Below are positions 18,710-26,896 of a stretch of DNA of 34,978 nucleotides, piece after piece (position 1 is the stretch's first letter; the number at the start of each line of letters is the position of its first letter). Below the pieces are notes generated by a model, which was given only the letters and a program-made list of their open reading frames with translations, was not told the origin of the DNA and searched no databases. Source of the DNA: Fimbriimonadaceae bacterium (lineage in GTDB: Bacteria; Armatimonadota; Fimbriimonadia; Fimbriimonadales; Fimbriimonadaceae). The stretch lies in NCBI GenBank assembly GCA_025934835.1, contig JAICWL010000029.1, positions 1 to 34,978 of the forward strand. Reading direction: 5' to 3'. The position numbers and the translations under genes were made by a program.

Positions 18710-19321
18710 CTACTTGGGCGACTCTTGCAAGGGCCCACCCTGCGTCAGCCGGAGCGCAACCTGTACCCGGTTCTCGCAATGCAGCTTGCGCATGATCACG
18801 CTAACCAGGTTCTTGATCGACTGCTCGCGGAGGCCGGTCACTTGAGCGATCCGTCGATTGCTCATCCCCTTCGAAACGAGCTGCGCAACCTCGAATTCGC
18901 GCTTGGTCAAGTCGCCGTTGCGCCGTCCGTACGATCTCCTGCCCTCATGCACGGAGGGCGCGGTGATGCGCACTCGACCACCCATCTCCTGAATCGCCTC
19001 GAACAGGTCATCGGCAGTGCCGGTCCTTGAAACTTGGCGGTCGACCGCACCGTCATCGAACTCTTCGGTCTGGTCGTCGGGCGTGATCAGCACGATACCG
19101 AAGTCGCCGAACGCCTTGGCGCCCAATAAGAATTGCATCTCGCGCTCGTCGAGACCGTGCGCGTCGACCACAAGCAATTGGGCGCGCTCCTCCTTCGCCG
19201 AGTTGATCAGCGCCCGAGCGTTATTCTCAATCGAAACGACCTGGTGGCTGCCATGATGATCGATCAAGCTCGCCAATGCGTCACGGAACAAGCCTTCTTT
19301 ACAGCAAACAGCAATGCGCAT
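18710..19321 (-). CDS. LuxR-type regulator with degenerate receiver domain
   Basis: The 203-aa protein (start ATG 19321 with GGGGA upstream) has a CheY-like N-terminal fold: RIAVCCKEGLFRDALASLI, LLVVDAHGL and FGIVLITPDD. The aspartate of the third strand (VVDA) is present, but the acidic pair that normally follows strand 1 is replaced by CCK, and the switch lysine region reads VSRTG. It is thus probably a pseudo-receiver that does not take phosphate normally. The C-terminal LuxR helix-turn-helix is typical: DLTKREFEVAQLVSKGMSNRRIAQVTGL, then SIKNLVSVIMRKLHCENRVQ. No sensor kinase is adjacent. It lies between sigH and cdsA, which suggests growth-state control, but targets are unknown. Confidence 0.85.
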   Translation of the reverse strand: MRIAVCCKEGLFRDALASLIDHHGSHQVVSIENNARALINSAKEERAQLLVVDAHGLDEREMQFLLGAKAFGDFGIVLITPDDQTEEFDDGAVDRQVSRTGTADDLFEAIQEMGGRVRITAPSVHEGRRSYGRRNGDLTKREFEVAQLVSKGMSNRRIAQVTGLREQSIKNLVSVIMRKLHCENRVQVALRLTQGGPLQESPK

Positions 19322-19381
19322 CGCTTTTCCCCACTCCCTCGGTGCAGGTGCTCCCAATATACACGTTGCTCTCTAAAAGAG

Positions 19382-19394
19382 GAACCCTAGGTTC
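19382..19394 (-). terminator. Weak hairpin after sigH
   Basis: On the minus strand GAACC-TAG-GGTTC (5-bp stem) is followed by CTCTTTT. It stands four bases beyond the sigH stop and could terminate part of the transcripts before the LuxR gene. The short stem makes it a weak call. Confidence 0.3.
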
Positions 19395-19397
19395 AAC

Positions 19398-20096
19398 TTA
19401 ATTTCGTATTGCACTCGGAAGAAAGTCCACGCTGTCGTGTTCGACCAGGCTTCCTATCTTCCGCTTCACCCGCTGAAGAGCGTTGTCTACCGACTTCGTA
19501 TGGCATTCCAGTTCGCGACTCATTTCTCTATAAGACATTCCCTGGAGATAGCATCGAAGTACACATAACTCAAGCTCGCTTAGGGTACCTCTAAGTTCGT
19601 CTTCCAAGTTCCGAACAGTTCCCGCCGGATCTTCTGCAGCCTGTGAATGGGCCGGATCGCACAAAACTTCCAGAAGAGAAGGGTCCTGCGGGCCGTCCGA
19701 CGAGCGATTCAGCGATACGTAAGCATTCAGGGGAGCATGCTTGTGCCGGGTGGCGGTCTTTACGGCAGTGATGATCTGCCGTGTGACGCATAGCTCGGCA
19801 AACGGCCGGAACTTGCCCAATCGGTCGTTTCGAAAGTCGCGGATCGCTTTGTATAGACCGATCATCCCTTCCTGGATAACGTCCTCTCGATCCGCGCCCA
19901 CCACGAAATATGACTTCGCCTTGCTTTCCACCAGGGGGCGGTAGCGAGTGATCAGAAACTCCGCGGCCCCGGCATGACCACGCTTTGCCAAGCTCACAAC
20001 CTCTTCGTCTTGCATCAAGCCGAATTTGCTGTCGATCAGGCCCTTGACTTGTAGCTCCAACCCATCCACCCCTTCAGACTCAGACGCGGGCGGCAC
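19398..20096 (-). CDS. sigH: RNA polymerase sigma factor, SigH/Spo0H-like
   Basis: The protein (232 aa) aligns by eye with Bacillus SigH along its length. Region 2 is very similar: FLITRYRPLVESKAKSYF, then VGADREDVIQEGMIGLYKAI and the KFRPFAELCVTRQIITAVKT segment, followed by ATRHKHAPLNAYVSL. Region 4 ends with YREMSRELECHTKSVDNAL and QRVKRKIGSL. In Bacillus SigH drives entry into stationary phase, competence and sporulation; here the regulon is unknown and no sporulation gene is seen. The start is doubtful: GTG 20096 overlaps the GGAGG with no spacing, and GTG 20069 or TTG 20060 are alternatives. The upstream 182 bases are shared with the divergent DUF433 gene. Confidence 0.9.
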   Translation of the reverse strand: MPPASESEGVDGLELQVKGLIDSKFGLMQDEEVVSLAKRGHAGAAEFLITRYRPLVESKAKSYFVVGADREDVIQEGMIGLYKAIRDFRNDRLGKFRPFAELCVTRQIITAVKTATRHKHAPLNAYVSLNRSSDGPQDPSLLEVLCDPAHSQAAEDPAGTVRNLEDELRGTLSELELCVLRCYLQGMSYREMSRELECHTKSVDNALQRVKRKIGSLVEHDSVDFLPSAIRN

Positions 20097-20278
20097 CTCC
20101 GTCGCGTCGCGAATCTAGTCTAAGCCGAACCGGGAGCCTTCTGCAACCCGAGCGACCGATAAAGCGGCTTACCGGAAAGTGCGCATTAGGCCGCAAGCCG
20201 TTTCCCTGGCAGCCCTGCGGGGGAGTAGCGTGGAGTTGCGATCAAGGAAGCTCGCGAAACGATCTGGAGAAGAACGGA

Positions 20279-20785
20279 ATGGCATACGTCTTCGAACACT
20301 GGCAACTCGGCCAGCTTCAGCGCCTCGCGTCACAGGATTCCAGCCGCGCGGCCAGTCTGATGGGCCAGCTTATGGATAGCTGCCCGGGGCTCTACGAAGA
20401 GCTCGCGATCTCGGCGGTCCATCACGAGGTGCTCAGCGTCGACGAGTGCGCCGAGCGCACGAGCATGACCTCGGCCGAGGTCGTCGACCGCCTCATTTGC
20501 TTCCGGCAGCGCTCGCGCGTGCACAACGAGCCGCCACCACTCGTCGGCGAAGGGCCGAACGCACGCCTTGCAGACGGCCAATGCGCGGTCTGGGAAGTCG
20601 TGCGCATGTACCGCAAGCTAGGCTCGGTCGACCAGCTCTCGCAGTCGTTTCCTTGCGTGCGGCGAGACGAGCTCGAGGCAGCCTTGGCCTACGCGGATCT
20701 CTACCCGGCCGAAATCGAGGAGCAGATCGAACGCTACGAAGAGGTCATCAGCCGAAAGAAGGCCGAGTACCCGTTCTCCTGCTAG
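20279..20785 (+). CDS. DUF433-domain protein, antitoxin-like
   Basis: The 168-aa protein starts at ATG 20279 with GGAGAAG upstream. The C-terminal part (about 92-160) fits DUF433: ARLADGQCAVWEVVRMYRKL, then SVDQLSQSFPCVRRDELEAA and LAYADLYPAEIEEQI. DUF433 is a small winged-helix domain found in VapB45-like antitoxins. The middle (about 38-75: LYEELAISAVHHEVLSVDEC then AERTSMTSAEVVDRL) looks like a second helical DNA-binding segment similar to UPF0175 antitoxins. No PIN-domain toxin gene is adjacent, so it may be a stand-alone regulator. It is divergent from sigH and its stop overlaps the S41 peptidase stop in CTAG. Confidence 0.75.
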   Translation: MAYVFEHWQLGQLQRLASQDSSRAASLMGQLMDSCPGLYEELAISAVHHEVLSVDECAERTSMTSAEVVDRLICFRQRSRVHNEPPPLVGEGPNARLADGQCAVWEVVRMYRKLGSVDQLSQSFPCVRRDELEAALAYADLYPAEIEEQIERYEEVISRKKAEYPFSC

Positions 20786-21942
20786 CGCGAGCCCTTTCCT
20801 GCGAGTTTGTCCACGGCGGCGGCCAGTACGAGGTCGTTCCCGTTGGAGTCGTACTCCTGCGGAACCGGCAGGTCCGGCGATACGCCCTTGCCTTCCAGTC
20901 GCACCCCGTCGGTAACCACGTCCACCATCGGGATTTCGAGATAGCTCCAATCGTTCACGCGCATCGGAAACGTGCCCAGAACGTTGCCCGCGGTCGTCGA
21001 GCCGACCAGCACCGCCCGGTGGCTCTTCTTGATGATGAAGCTCAGCACCTCTTTGGCGCTGCGCGACCCGTCGTTGATAAGCACCACGAGCGGCCGCGCA
21101 TAGCCGAATAGTTCCGTCATCCCCTGCGTGGGCGAAGTCTTCCACTCGATGTGCGCCTCCGGCCTGTAAAACGGGTCGGCATACCCCTCGGGCCGCCCCC
21201 CGAAGCCGTCACGCAGGTCCAGGATGAAAGCATCGGTGTCCTTCAGCTTTCCGTACACCGCGCCGGACAAAGCGTTCTTGAAATCGTCGTTGGCCTGGGT
21301 CCAAAGGTGGAAGTAGCCTATCTTCTTGCCGTTCCTATCGATGATCCTCGCGCTGTCTCTCGAAGCGTCCAGGAACATCTCCAGCGCGCCCTCCTTCTGC
21401 ACCCGCACGTCGGCGGGCAGCATGGTCCCGTCGCGATCGACCGTGAGGTGCACGCTTTGGCCCACCTTGTCCTGGATCGAAGCTACCGGCGTAAACGGCT
21501 TGCCGTCGACGAGCGTCACGATGTCACCCTTGCGGAGCCCGGCCTTCTGCGCTTCGCCGCCATCGAGCACCATCCGAACCTGGTAGCCCGGCCCGTCCTT
21601 CTTGAACCATGCGCCAACCTCCGGCATGGGCGCCGCTCCCGAGCGATGCATCAGTCCGTCCATGAGATAGAACCCCTGGTCGTCCTTCGTGAACAGCTCA
21701 AAATGAGAGTCTTTGAACTCGCCGATCATCGAGTTCACCGCCGCCTCGAATCCTTCGTCCGAAGTTGCCCCTTTGGCCCGGGGACCGTATTTGGCCAGCA
21801 GGCGCTCCATCTCCGCCTTTCGTGCGCCACGGGCGTAATATCGGGTTTCGATGGCGCTCTGGACTTTGTCCCAGGCAGCCGAATAGCTGGAGCTCGCCTG
21901 GCCGGGAGCGGCCAAGACAAGCAGCGCGAGAGCGTGAAGCAT
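20782..21942 (-). CDS. Secreted S41-family peptidase with PDZ domain
   Basis: The 386-aa protein has a signal peptide (residues 1-16, LHALALLVLAAPGQA). Residues about 20-100 are a helical N-domain. A PDZ-like segment follows (YQVRMVLDGGEAQKAGLRKG then DIVTLVDGKPF). The S41 core shows FILDLRDGFGGRPEG, the serine motif INDGSRSAKEVLSF and VLVGSTTAGNV. In CtpA-type enzymes a catalytic lysine lies two residues after the T-x-G of this last motif; here that place is taken by Asn, so the enzyme either follows the S41B scheme or is inactive. It probably acts in the periplasm on damaged or regulatory proteins. It is divergent from rplA with a 106-base gap. Confidence 0.85.
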   Translation of the reverse strand: MLHALALLVLAAPGQASSSYSAAWDKVQSAIETRYYARGARKAEMERLLAKYGPRAKGATSDEGFEAAVNSMIGEFKDSHFELFTKDDQGFYLMDGLMHRSGAAPMPEVGAWFKKDGPGYQVRMVLDGGEAQKAGLRKGDIVTLVDGKPFTPVASIQDKVGQSVHLTVDRDGTMLPADVRVQKEGALEMFLDASRDSARIIDRNGKKIGYFHLWTQANDDFKNALSGAVYGKLKDTDAFILDLRDGFGGRPEGYADPFYRPEAHIEWKTSPTQGMTELFGYARPLVVLINDGSRSAKEVLSFIIKKSHRAVLVGSTTAGNVLGTFPMRVNDWSYLEIPMVDVVTDGVRLEGKGVSPDLPVPQEYDSNGNDLVLAAAVDKLAGKGSR

Positions 21943-21982
21943 GCCCCTTTTTACTCGCTCGGCGCGCTAAAAGTGCCGGCGG

Positions 21983-21988
21983 TATACT
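21983..21988 (+). promoter_or_regulatory. Candidate -10 element for rplA
   Basis: TATACT lies 60 bases upstream of the rplA start within the inverted repeat GCCGG...CCGGC. No convincing -35 hexamer is seen. It is the best sigma-70-like -10 in the short S41-rplA gap, and a G/C-rich region able to fold lies between it and the ribosome-binding site. Confidence 0.25.
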
Positions 21989-22048
21989 CTCCGGCAGTCC
22001 GTGGGAGGCTCGCGCGCCGCGCAGCCGCCTGCACCACAGGAGAAAAAC

Positions 22049-22777
22049 TTGAGAATCAAGAACCGCCAGGGCAAGAAGAGCCCTCATTCCGCTCGCTACA
22101 CTGAAGCGGCCAAGCTCGTCGATCGCGACGAGAATCTCGAACTTACGGCTGCATTGGCCAAGGTCAAGCAGACCGCCACCGCCAAGTTTCCCGAAACCGT
22201 CGACCTCGCCGTCCGGCTGGGCATCGATCCCCGCAAGGGCGACCAAAACGTCCGAGGCATCACGAACCTGCCCCACGGCACTGGCAAAAGCAGAAACGTC
22301 GCCGTGCTCGCGAAGGGAGATCTCGCCACCCAGGCCGAACAAGCCGGCGCGGAAACCGTCGGCGCCGAGGACCTGATCGCAAAGATCCAGGCTGGCTTCC
22401 GAGATTTCGACGTGCTGCTCGCCACCGAGGAAATGGCGCCCCAGATCGGCAAAATCGGCCGCATCCTCGGCCCCCGAACTCCCAACAAGAGAAACGGGAC
22501 GGTGACGAACAACATCGGCACCGCAGTCGCCGAGATCAAGCAGGCCACCCGCGTCGAGTACCGAGCGGACAAGGCCGGCGTCGTCCACATCCCCATCGGC
22601 AAGGTCACGTTTCCCGACGAGCACCTCATCGAGAACTTCCGGGCCGGGCTGGGAGCGCTGATCAAAGCCAAGCCTTCGGGCGCCAAAGGCAAGTATGTCG
22701 AGACCGTCACGCTGAGCTCCACCATGGGCCCCGGCGTCTCGGTGGACCCGGCGAGCGCCAGCAAGCTGTCGAGCTAA
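22049..22777 (+). CDS. rplA: 50S ribosomal protein L1 (divergent, solitary)
   Basis: L1 forms the mobile stalk at the ribosomal E-site and represses its own mRNA. The start is TTG 22049: AGGAG lies six bases before it and the protein then has 242 aa, close to the norm. Family motifs are present: ATAKFPETVDLAVRLGIDPR, DQNVRGITNLPHGTGK, VAVLAKGD, then KAGVVHIPIGKVTFP and TMGPGVSVDP. The usual loop LGPRGL(M/L)PNPK-GTV is altered to LGPRTPNKRNGTV, two residues shorter and lacking the GL(M/L)P turn. The gene stands alone between an S41 peptidase and an rRNA/tRNA methylase rather than after rplK, which is unusual. It could be the main L1 or a paralogue. Confidence 0.92.
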   Translation: MRIKNRQGKKSPHSARYTEAAKLVDRDENLELTAALAKVKQTATAKFPETVDLAVRLGIDPRKGDQNVRGITNLPHGTGKSRNVAVLAKGDLATQAEQAGAETVGAEDLIAKIQAGFRDFDVLLATEEMAPQIGKIGRILGPRTPNKRNGTVTNNIGTAVAEIKQATRVEYRADKAGVVHIPIGKVTFPDEHLIENFRAGLGALIKAKPSGAKGKYVETVTLSSTMGPGVSVDPASASKLSS

Positions 22778-22783
22778 TCGAAC

Positions 22784-22824
22784 CGCCTACGGGCCGCGCT
22801 CAACCGAGCAGCGCCCTGTAGGCG
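22784..22824. terminator. Terminator-like hairpin between rplA and the SpoU gene
   Basis: CGCCTAC pairs with GTAGGCG, then GGGC with GCCC across a one-base bulge, then GCTC with GAGC around the loop AACC. The structure begins seven bases after the rplA stop and overlaps the last codons of the convergent methylase gene. No T-run follows. Confidence 0.45.
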
Positions 22825-23342
22825 ACCACAGCCGCCGCGACGTGGACGTTCAGAGAGCGCCCCTTGCCGTACATCGGAATGTAAACGGCCGCGTCGCGGT
22901 GTCGCATCACGCTCGAATACACGCCGTTCGCCTCGTTTCCCAGCACCAGGCACAACTTCGCCGGGTATTCGAACTCGGCGTAGTTCTGTGCGCCGTCGGC
23001 GATCTCCACGACCACAAGGCTGTACCCCTCGCTCTTGACCGCGAGCGCGGCCTCCTCGTGCGTCGGGAAGTACCGATGCCGGATCCTGCGGTGGTGGCCG
23101 AGCGAAGTCACACCGATCATCGGGTTGGGGAGCGTAGGAGTCCTGCCCGTCATGATCAGCTCGGTCGCTCCGCATGCGTCGGCCACGCGAAACATGCCCC
23201 CCACGTTGTATGCGTCCTCCCAGTCCTGCAGAAGGAAGGCGATCTGGATGTCGCGTCGGGCCATGCGATGCTCTTTGCGCATCTGTCGCGCGCCGGTCTT
23301 GGAGCGTATCGCAGCTCCGGTCTTAGGCTTGCCCTCGCTCAT
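22800..23342 (-). CDS. SpoU/TrmH-family RNA 2'-O-methyltransferase
   Basis: The 180-aa protein carries the three SpoU motifs that build the knotted SAM-binding site: motif 1 EDAYNVGGMFRVADACGA, motif 2 AKLCLVLGNEANGVYSSVM and motif 3 YIPMYGKGRSLNVHVAAAVV. The catalytic Arg of motif 1 and the Ser/Asn of motif 3 are present. It has no separate RNA-binding domain apart from a basic N-terminal tail of about 28 residues (TGAAIRSKTGARQMRKEHR), which may be partly leader. The exact RNA target (rRNA or tRNA) cannot be told. It is convergent with rplA and divergent from rpoN with a 102-base gap. Confidence 0.9.
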   Translation of the reverse strand: MSEGKPKTGAAIRSKTGARQMRKEHRMARRDIQIAFLLQDWEDAYNVGGMFRVADACGATELIMTGRTPTLPNPMIGVTSLGHHRRIRHRYFPTHEEAALAVKSEGYSLVVVEIADGAQNYAEFEYPAKLCLVLGNEANGVYSSVMRHRDAAVYIPMYGKGRSLNVHVAAAVVAYRALLG

Positions 23343-23444
23343 CGGATTGCATCATGGCACGACGCCGAGCCTGTGGCAGGCACTTTTCACAGCCGAATGG
23401 AACCGAGATTCGAACCGATAAAGAACTGGGCCCACTCAGGGCAC

Positions 23445-24830
23445 ATGGAGAGTTCATCGGTGCGTCAAGGACTAGGCAATGCTCAACGGCTCGATACGGG
23501 CCTCAAGATCGATCCCAGGCTCGTGCTGGCGAGCCACCTGCTGCAGCTCAACCAAACGGAGCTCGAGCAGGCGATCGAGACCGAGCTGAACGAAAACCCC
23601 GCGCTCGACCGGCTGCAGGAGGACGTAGAGCCGATCAGCGAGGAAATGGTCTTCCGCGCGATTGCGCCCCAAGAGCTGAAGCCGTCCGGCGACGATCCCG
23701 AATTCCGCCGCAGTCTTCCGAACGACGAAGGCGGCCTGAGCTGGCTCGACCTGGCTGTAGGTGAGCCGCAGACGACCGAGCACCTGCGCGCCCAGCTCCT
23801 CAGCGCGCTGCCGGCTAAGCTGCGCAAAGTCGGCGAGTATCTCGTCGAAAGCCTCGACCCTCGCGGCTACCTGGGCGAGCCCCTCGAAGAGGTGGCGCTC
23901 CATTGCGAATGCTCCATCGAGGAAGCCGGGCTGGCCCTCGCCGCTCTGCAGCGATGCAATCCCGCCGGCGTCGGCGCCAGGAGCGTGCAGGAATGCCTCT
24001 TGCTCCAGCTCCTGCGCGGCGATACGCTCGAGCACAAGCTCGCGGCCAAAATCGTCAAGAACTATCTGGACGACTTCGTTTCACGCAAAACGATGCGCAT
24101 CGCGCGCCGCTATGGCGTGATGCCGGACGTTGTCCAGCGCGCCTTTGCGGAGATACTCAGCCTCAATCCCTACCCATGCGAGGGCGAGCCCGGCAGCTTG
24201 GCTTGGGCATCGCGCTCCGTAGGCGTGTGCCCCGACCTTGTGCTCAACCGCGCTGAAGCAGGGTGGCAAGTCGAGGTCAAGGGCCCCGACGAGACGCTGC
24301 TAAAGGTGAGCAGGGCATACTATCGCCGCCAGACGGAGCTGAACGAGCGCCAGCGCCCGCCACGAGACGAGAAGCGGCACGTGGACCACTTCGTGCAGCG
24401 AGCACGAGATTTCATTTCCTGCGTCGAGCAGCGCAGGCGCACTATGCGAGCGATCGGCGAGTATCTGGTCGTCTCGCAGGAGGGTTTCGTCTCCACGGGC
24501 GACTATGCGTTCCTTCGCCCGCTCACGCGGAGCCAGGTCGCCGAAGACCTCGACCTTCATGAGAGCACGGTCAGCCGGGCCACGGCGGATAAATTCGTGC
24601 AGCTCGCGACGGGTGAGGTCGTGTCGTTCGACGTGTTCTTCAAACCGGCCCTGCGGGTCCAAAAAATGATTGAGGGGATCTTGGCCACCGAGAATCCCAC
24701 CAACCCGCTCTCCGATGAACGAATCGCGGAGCTCCTCGCAGAAAAGGGCGTCATCGTCGCGCGCAGAACGGTGAACAAGTATCGCGACCGCACGAAGCTG
24801 CTCTCATCGCGCAAGCGCCGTACAGCCTAG
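23445..24830 (+). CDS. rpoN: RNA polymerase sigma-54 factor
   Basis: RpoN directs polymerase to -24/-12 promoters and needs an ATP-driven activator. From ATG 23445 (AGGG upstream) the protein has 461 aa; ATG 23397 would add 16 residues. Region I matches (LASHLLQLNQTELEQAIETE then LNENPALD), an acidic region II follows, and the core-binding domain contains VGEYLVESLDPRGYLGEPL. The DNA-binding part contains RPLTRSQVAEDLDLHESTVS. The RpoN box is ARRTVNKYRD, against the usual ARRTVAKYRE. No sigma-54 activator gene and no clear -24/-12 site was found in the window. Confidence 0.95.
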   Translation: MESSSVRQGLGNAQRLDTGLKIDPRLVLASHLLQLNQTELEQAIETELNENPALDRLQEDVEPISEEMVFRAIAPQELKPSGDDPEFRRSLPNDEGGLSWLDLAVGEPQTTEHLRAQLLSALPAKLRKVGEYLVESLDPRGYLGEPLEEVALHCECSIEEAGLALAALQRCNPAGVGARSVQECLLLQLLRGDTLEHKLAAKIVKNYLDDFVSRKTMRIARRYGVMPDVVQRAFAEILSLNPYPCEGEPGSLAWASRSVGVCPDLVLNRAEAGWQVEVKGPDETLLKVSRAYYRRQTELNERQRPPRDEKRHVDHFVQRARDFISCVEQRRRTMRAIGEYLVVSQEGFVSTGDYAFLRPLTRSQVAEDLDLHESTVSRATADKFVQLATGEVVSFDVFFKPALRVQKMIEGILATENPTNPLSDERIAELLAEKGVIVARRTVNKYRDRTKLLSSRKRRTA

Positions 24831-24856
24831 GAAGAGTGGCGAATCTGAAGTGACGC

Positions 24857-24885
24857 GGGACGGGCCGAACACCCAACCCCGTCCC
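24857..24885. terminator. Hairpin between rpoN and the PagL-like gene
   Basis: GGGACGGG and CCCGTCCC form an 8-bp stem with a 13-base loop in the 56-base gap between two convergent genes, ending next to the PagL-like stop codon. No T-run is present, so it is a moderate call for a shared terminator. Confidence 0.45.
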
Positions 24886-24886
24886 C

Positions 24887-25495
24887 CTAGTACCGAATCG
24901 TAATCGTCGCGAAGATCGCATTGCTGCCGAAGTTCGGCGGCTTCGTCCACGCGTTGGACACGTGCAGGTAGCGCACGCCCAGGAGTAGTTCCCTCGAGCC
25001 GAGTTGGAACGTGCCGCCCACGCCAAGCATCGGAGTGCTGTTCACGTCGGAGTTCACGTCGACCGTCACGTGATTGGTTACTTGCAGACCCCAGCCGATG
25101 TCGAAATAGGCGCCGATGCCCCCCTTGACCGGCCATCGGAAACGTGCCAAAGCGAGCGCGCCGAGCGCGTCCACCCGCTCGCCCGGATCGTGATAGCTCG
25201 AAAGGCTGGCCGTGCTCACATGGTCCCAATAAACCTCGTACACGAGCTGCGCGGGTATCGAGTGGAACTGAAACCTCGGCTCAGGCTTGCCAAAGCCGAT
25301 ATCCACGCCTCCGCCGAAATGAGGCTGCCGAGAGCCGAGAATCAGCAGACCCGAGCCGTAGGAGGCGGATATGTACCACGACGGCCTTACTCGTGGGTCG
25401 GTGTCGGTGCTCCAGCAGAGGGTGCTAGCGGAGATTAGGCATAACAACCATCCCGCTTTACAGATCGACGACTGCCTCACGCCCCGAACGATCAT
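24887..25495 (-). CDS. PagL-like outer-membrane beta-barrel (lipid A deacylase-related)
   Basis: The 202-aa protein has a signal peptide (about 1-29, KAGWLLCLISASTLCWS) and alternating beta-strands, ending in an aromatic residue (TITIRY) as outer-membrane barrels do. The C-terminal motif RYLHVSNAWTKPPNFGSN matches the PagL family, whose catalytic His and Ser are the H and S of HxSNA. In Pseudomonas PagL a Glu 12 residues after that Ser completes the triad; here this position is Asn. PagL removes a 3-O acyl chain from lipid A. Its presence argues for an outer membrane with LPS, but activity is uncertain. It is divergent from der with a 29-base gap. Confidence 0.75.
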   Translation of the reverse strand: MIVRGVRQSSICKAGWLLCLISASTLCWSTDTDPRVRPSWYISASYGSGLLILGSRQPHFGGGVDIGFGKPEPRFQFHSIPAQLVYEVYWDHVSTASLSSYHDPGERVDALGALALARFRWPVKGGIGAYFDIGWGLQVTNHVTVDVNSDVNSTPMLGVGGTFQLGSRELLLGVRYLHVSNAWTKPPNFGSNAIFATITIRY

Positions 25496-25524
25496 GAAGG
25501 ATTAGGTACCCTTGCCGCAACCCC

Positions 25525-26871
25525 ATGCCAGGAAAGCTGCCCGTCGTGGTGATCGTCGGCCGCCCAAATGTCGGCAAGAGCACCCTGTTCAACAGGGTGG
25601 TGGGCCGCCGCGTGGCTGTGGTCGAAGACACGCCCGGAATCACGCGCGACCGCCTCTACCAGGAAGCTGAATGGAACGGCAAGCGCTTCCAGGTCGTGGA
25701 CACCGGCGGCATTCTTTTTCAGAAGGACGACCCGCTCGCCGAGCAGATCCGCGTGCAGGCGAACGTCGCCCTCGAGGAAGCCGACGTCGTGCTGTTCGAA
25801 GTCGATGCCGCCGAGGGTCTCAACCCCGGCGATATGGACCTTGCCAACAGACTCAGAGGGATCGACAAGCCCGTTCTCGTATTGGCGAATAAAGCCGACA
25901 GTCCCCAGCGCGACGCCCACGCCGGCGAGTTTTACGCATTGGGACTCGGCGAGGTCTATCCGATTTCGGGACTTCATGGCCGCGGCGTCGCCGACGTGCT
26001 CGACGAGGTCGTTCGCGACCTCGAGGCAACCGAAGCCGAAGAGCCCGGCGCCGAGGAGGTCCGCGTGGCAATCGTGGGCCGCCCTAACGTGGGCAAATCC
26101 TCCCTGGTGAACGCCTTCACAGGCGAGCAGCGCGTTATCGTCTCGGAAATCGCCGGCACCACGAGAGATGCCATCGACACGACCCTCGAATATCGGGATG
26201 AGAAGTTCCGGCTGATCGATACCGCTGGAATCCGGCGCAGAGGCAAGATCCAGGGCACGGTGGAATACTACATGGTCAACCGCGCCGAAAAGGCGCTGCA
26301 GCGCGCCGAGTGCGCGCTTGTCGTGGTCGACGGCCCAGCCGGGCTCACCGATGGCGACAAGAGGATCATGAAGCTCGCCCACGACGCCGGCAAGGCATGC
26401 GTGGTCGCCATCAACAAGTGGGACGTGCTCGAGCCGCCGGACGGCCATCCGCGCAAGAACAGCCTGATCAAGAAGGATTTCATGCGCATCCTGCGCAACG
26501 AGATCCCCGAGCTGGCCTATGCGCGCGCTGCCTTTACGTCGGCCAAGGAAAGCGCTGGGCTCGAGCCCGTTCTCGACGAGGTTCTCCGAGCCGTCGAGGC
26601 CTACAGCTTCCGAATCCCAACCGGCGTCCTGAACCGGCTCATCCAAGACGCGGCATTCGAGAGGCCGTACACCTCCAAGGGCCGACCGTTGAAAATCTAC
26701 TACGCCACACAAGTTACCGCCAGGCCGCCCACCTTCCTGCTGTTTCTGAACAACCCCGATCTGCTGCACTTCAGCTATGAGCGGTACCTGGTGAACAAAA
26801 TCCGAGCCGCCTACCCGCTCGAAGGAACGCCGATCCGCATCCGCACGAAGTCCAGCCACGGCGAAGGCTGA
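25525..26871 (+). CDS. der: Ribosome-assembly GTPase Der (EngA)
   Basis: Der helps mature the 50S subunit. The 448-aa protein has the diagnostic tandem of G domains. G domain 1: [24 protein letters not shown] and NKAD. G domain 2: [28 protein letters not shown] and NKWD. The C-terminal KH-like domain (about 355-448) includes [20 protein letters not shown] and the closing TPIRI. The length is typical. There is no clear Shine-Dalgarno. The downstream HD-domain gene follows after 25 bases and is probably co-transcribed. Confidence 0.97.
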   Translation: MPGKLPVVVIVGRPNVGKSTLFNRVVGRRVAVVEDTPGITRDRLYQEAEWNGKRFQVVDTGGILFQKDDPLAEQIRVQANVALEEADVVLFEVDAAEGLNPGDMDLANRLRGIDKPVLVLANKADSPQRDAHAGEFYALGLGEVYPISGLHGRGVADVLDEVVRDLEATEAEEPGAEEVRVAIVGRPNVGKSSLVNAFTGEQRVIVSEIAGTTRDAIDTTLEYRDEKFRLIDTAGIRRRGKIQGTVEYYMVNRAEKALQRAECALVVVDGPAGLTDGDKRIMKLAHDAGKACVVAINKWDVLEPPDGHPRKNSLIKKDFMRILRNEIPELAYARAAFTSAKESAGLEPVLDEVLRAVEAYSFRIPTGVLNRLIQDAAFERPYTSKGRPLKIYYATQVTARPPTFLLFLNNPDLLHFSYERYLVNKIRAAYPLEGTPIRIRTKSSHGEG

Positions 26872-26896
26872 GCCGCACCGAGCCCATAATGGTGCG

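Noticed and set aside
23343..23444. Sigma-54 type -24/-12 promoter before rpoN
   Set aside because: TGGCA-like stretches occur, but none is followed by TTGC or GC at the required spacing; none was found in other gaps either.
24078..24091. parS-like GTTTCACGCAAAAC inside rpoN
   Set aside because: It lies in coding sequence and loses the palindrome on its right half.
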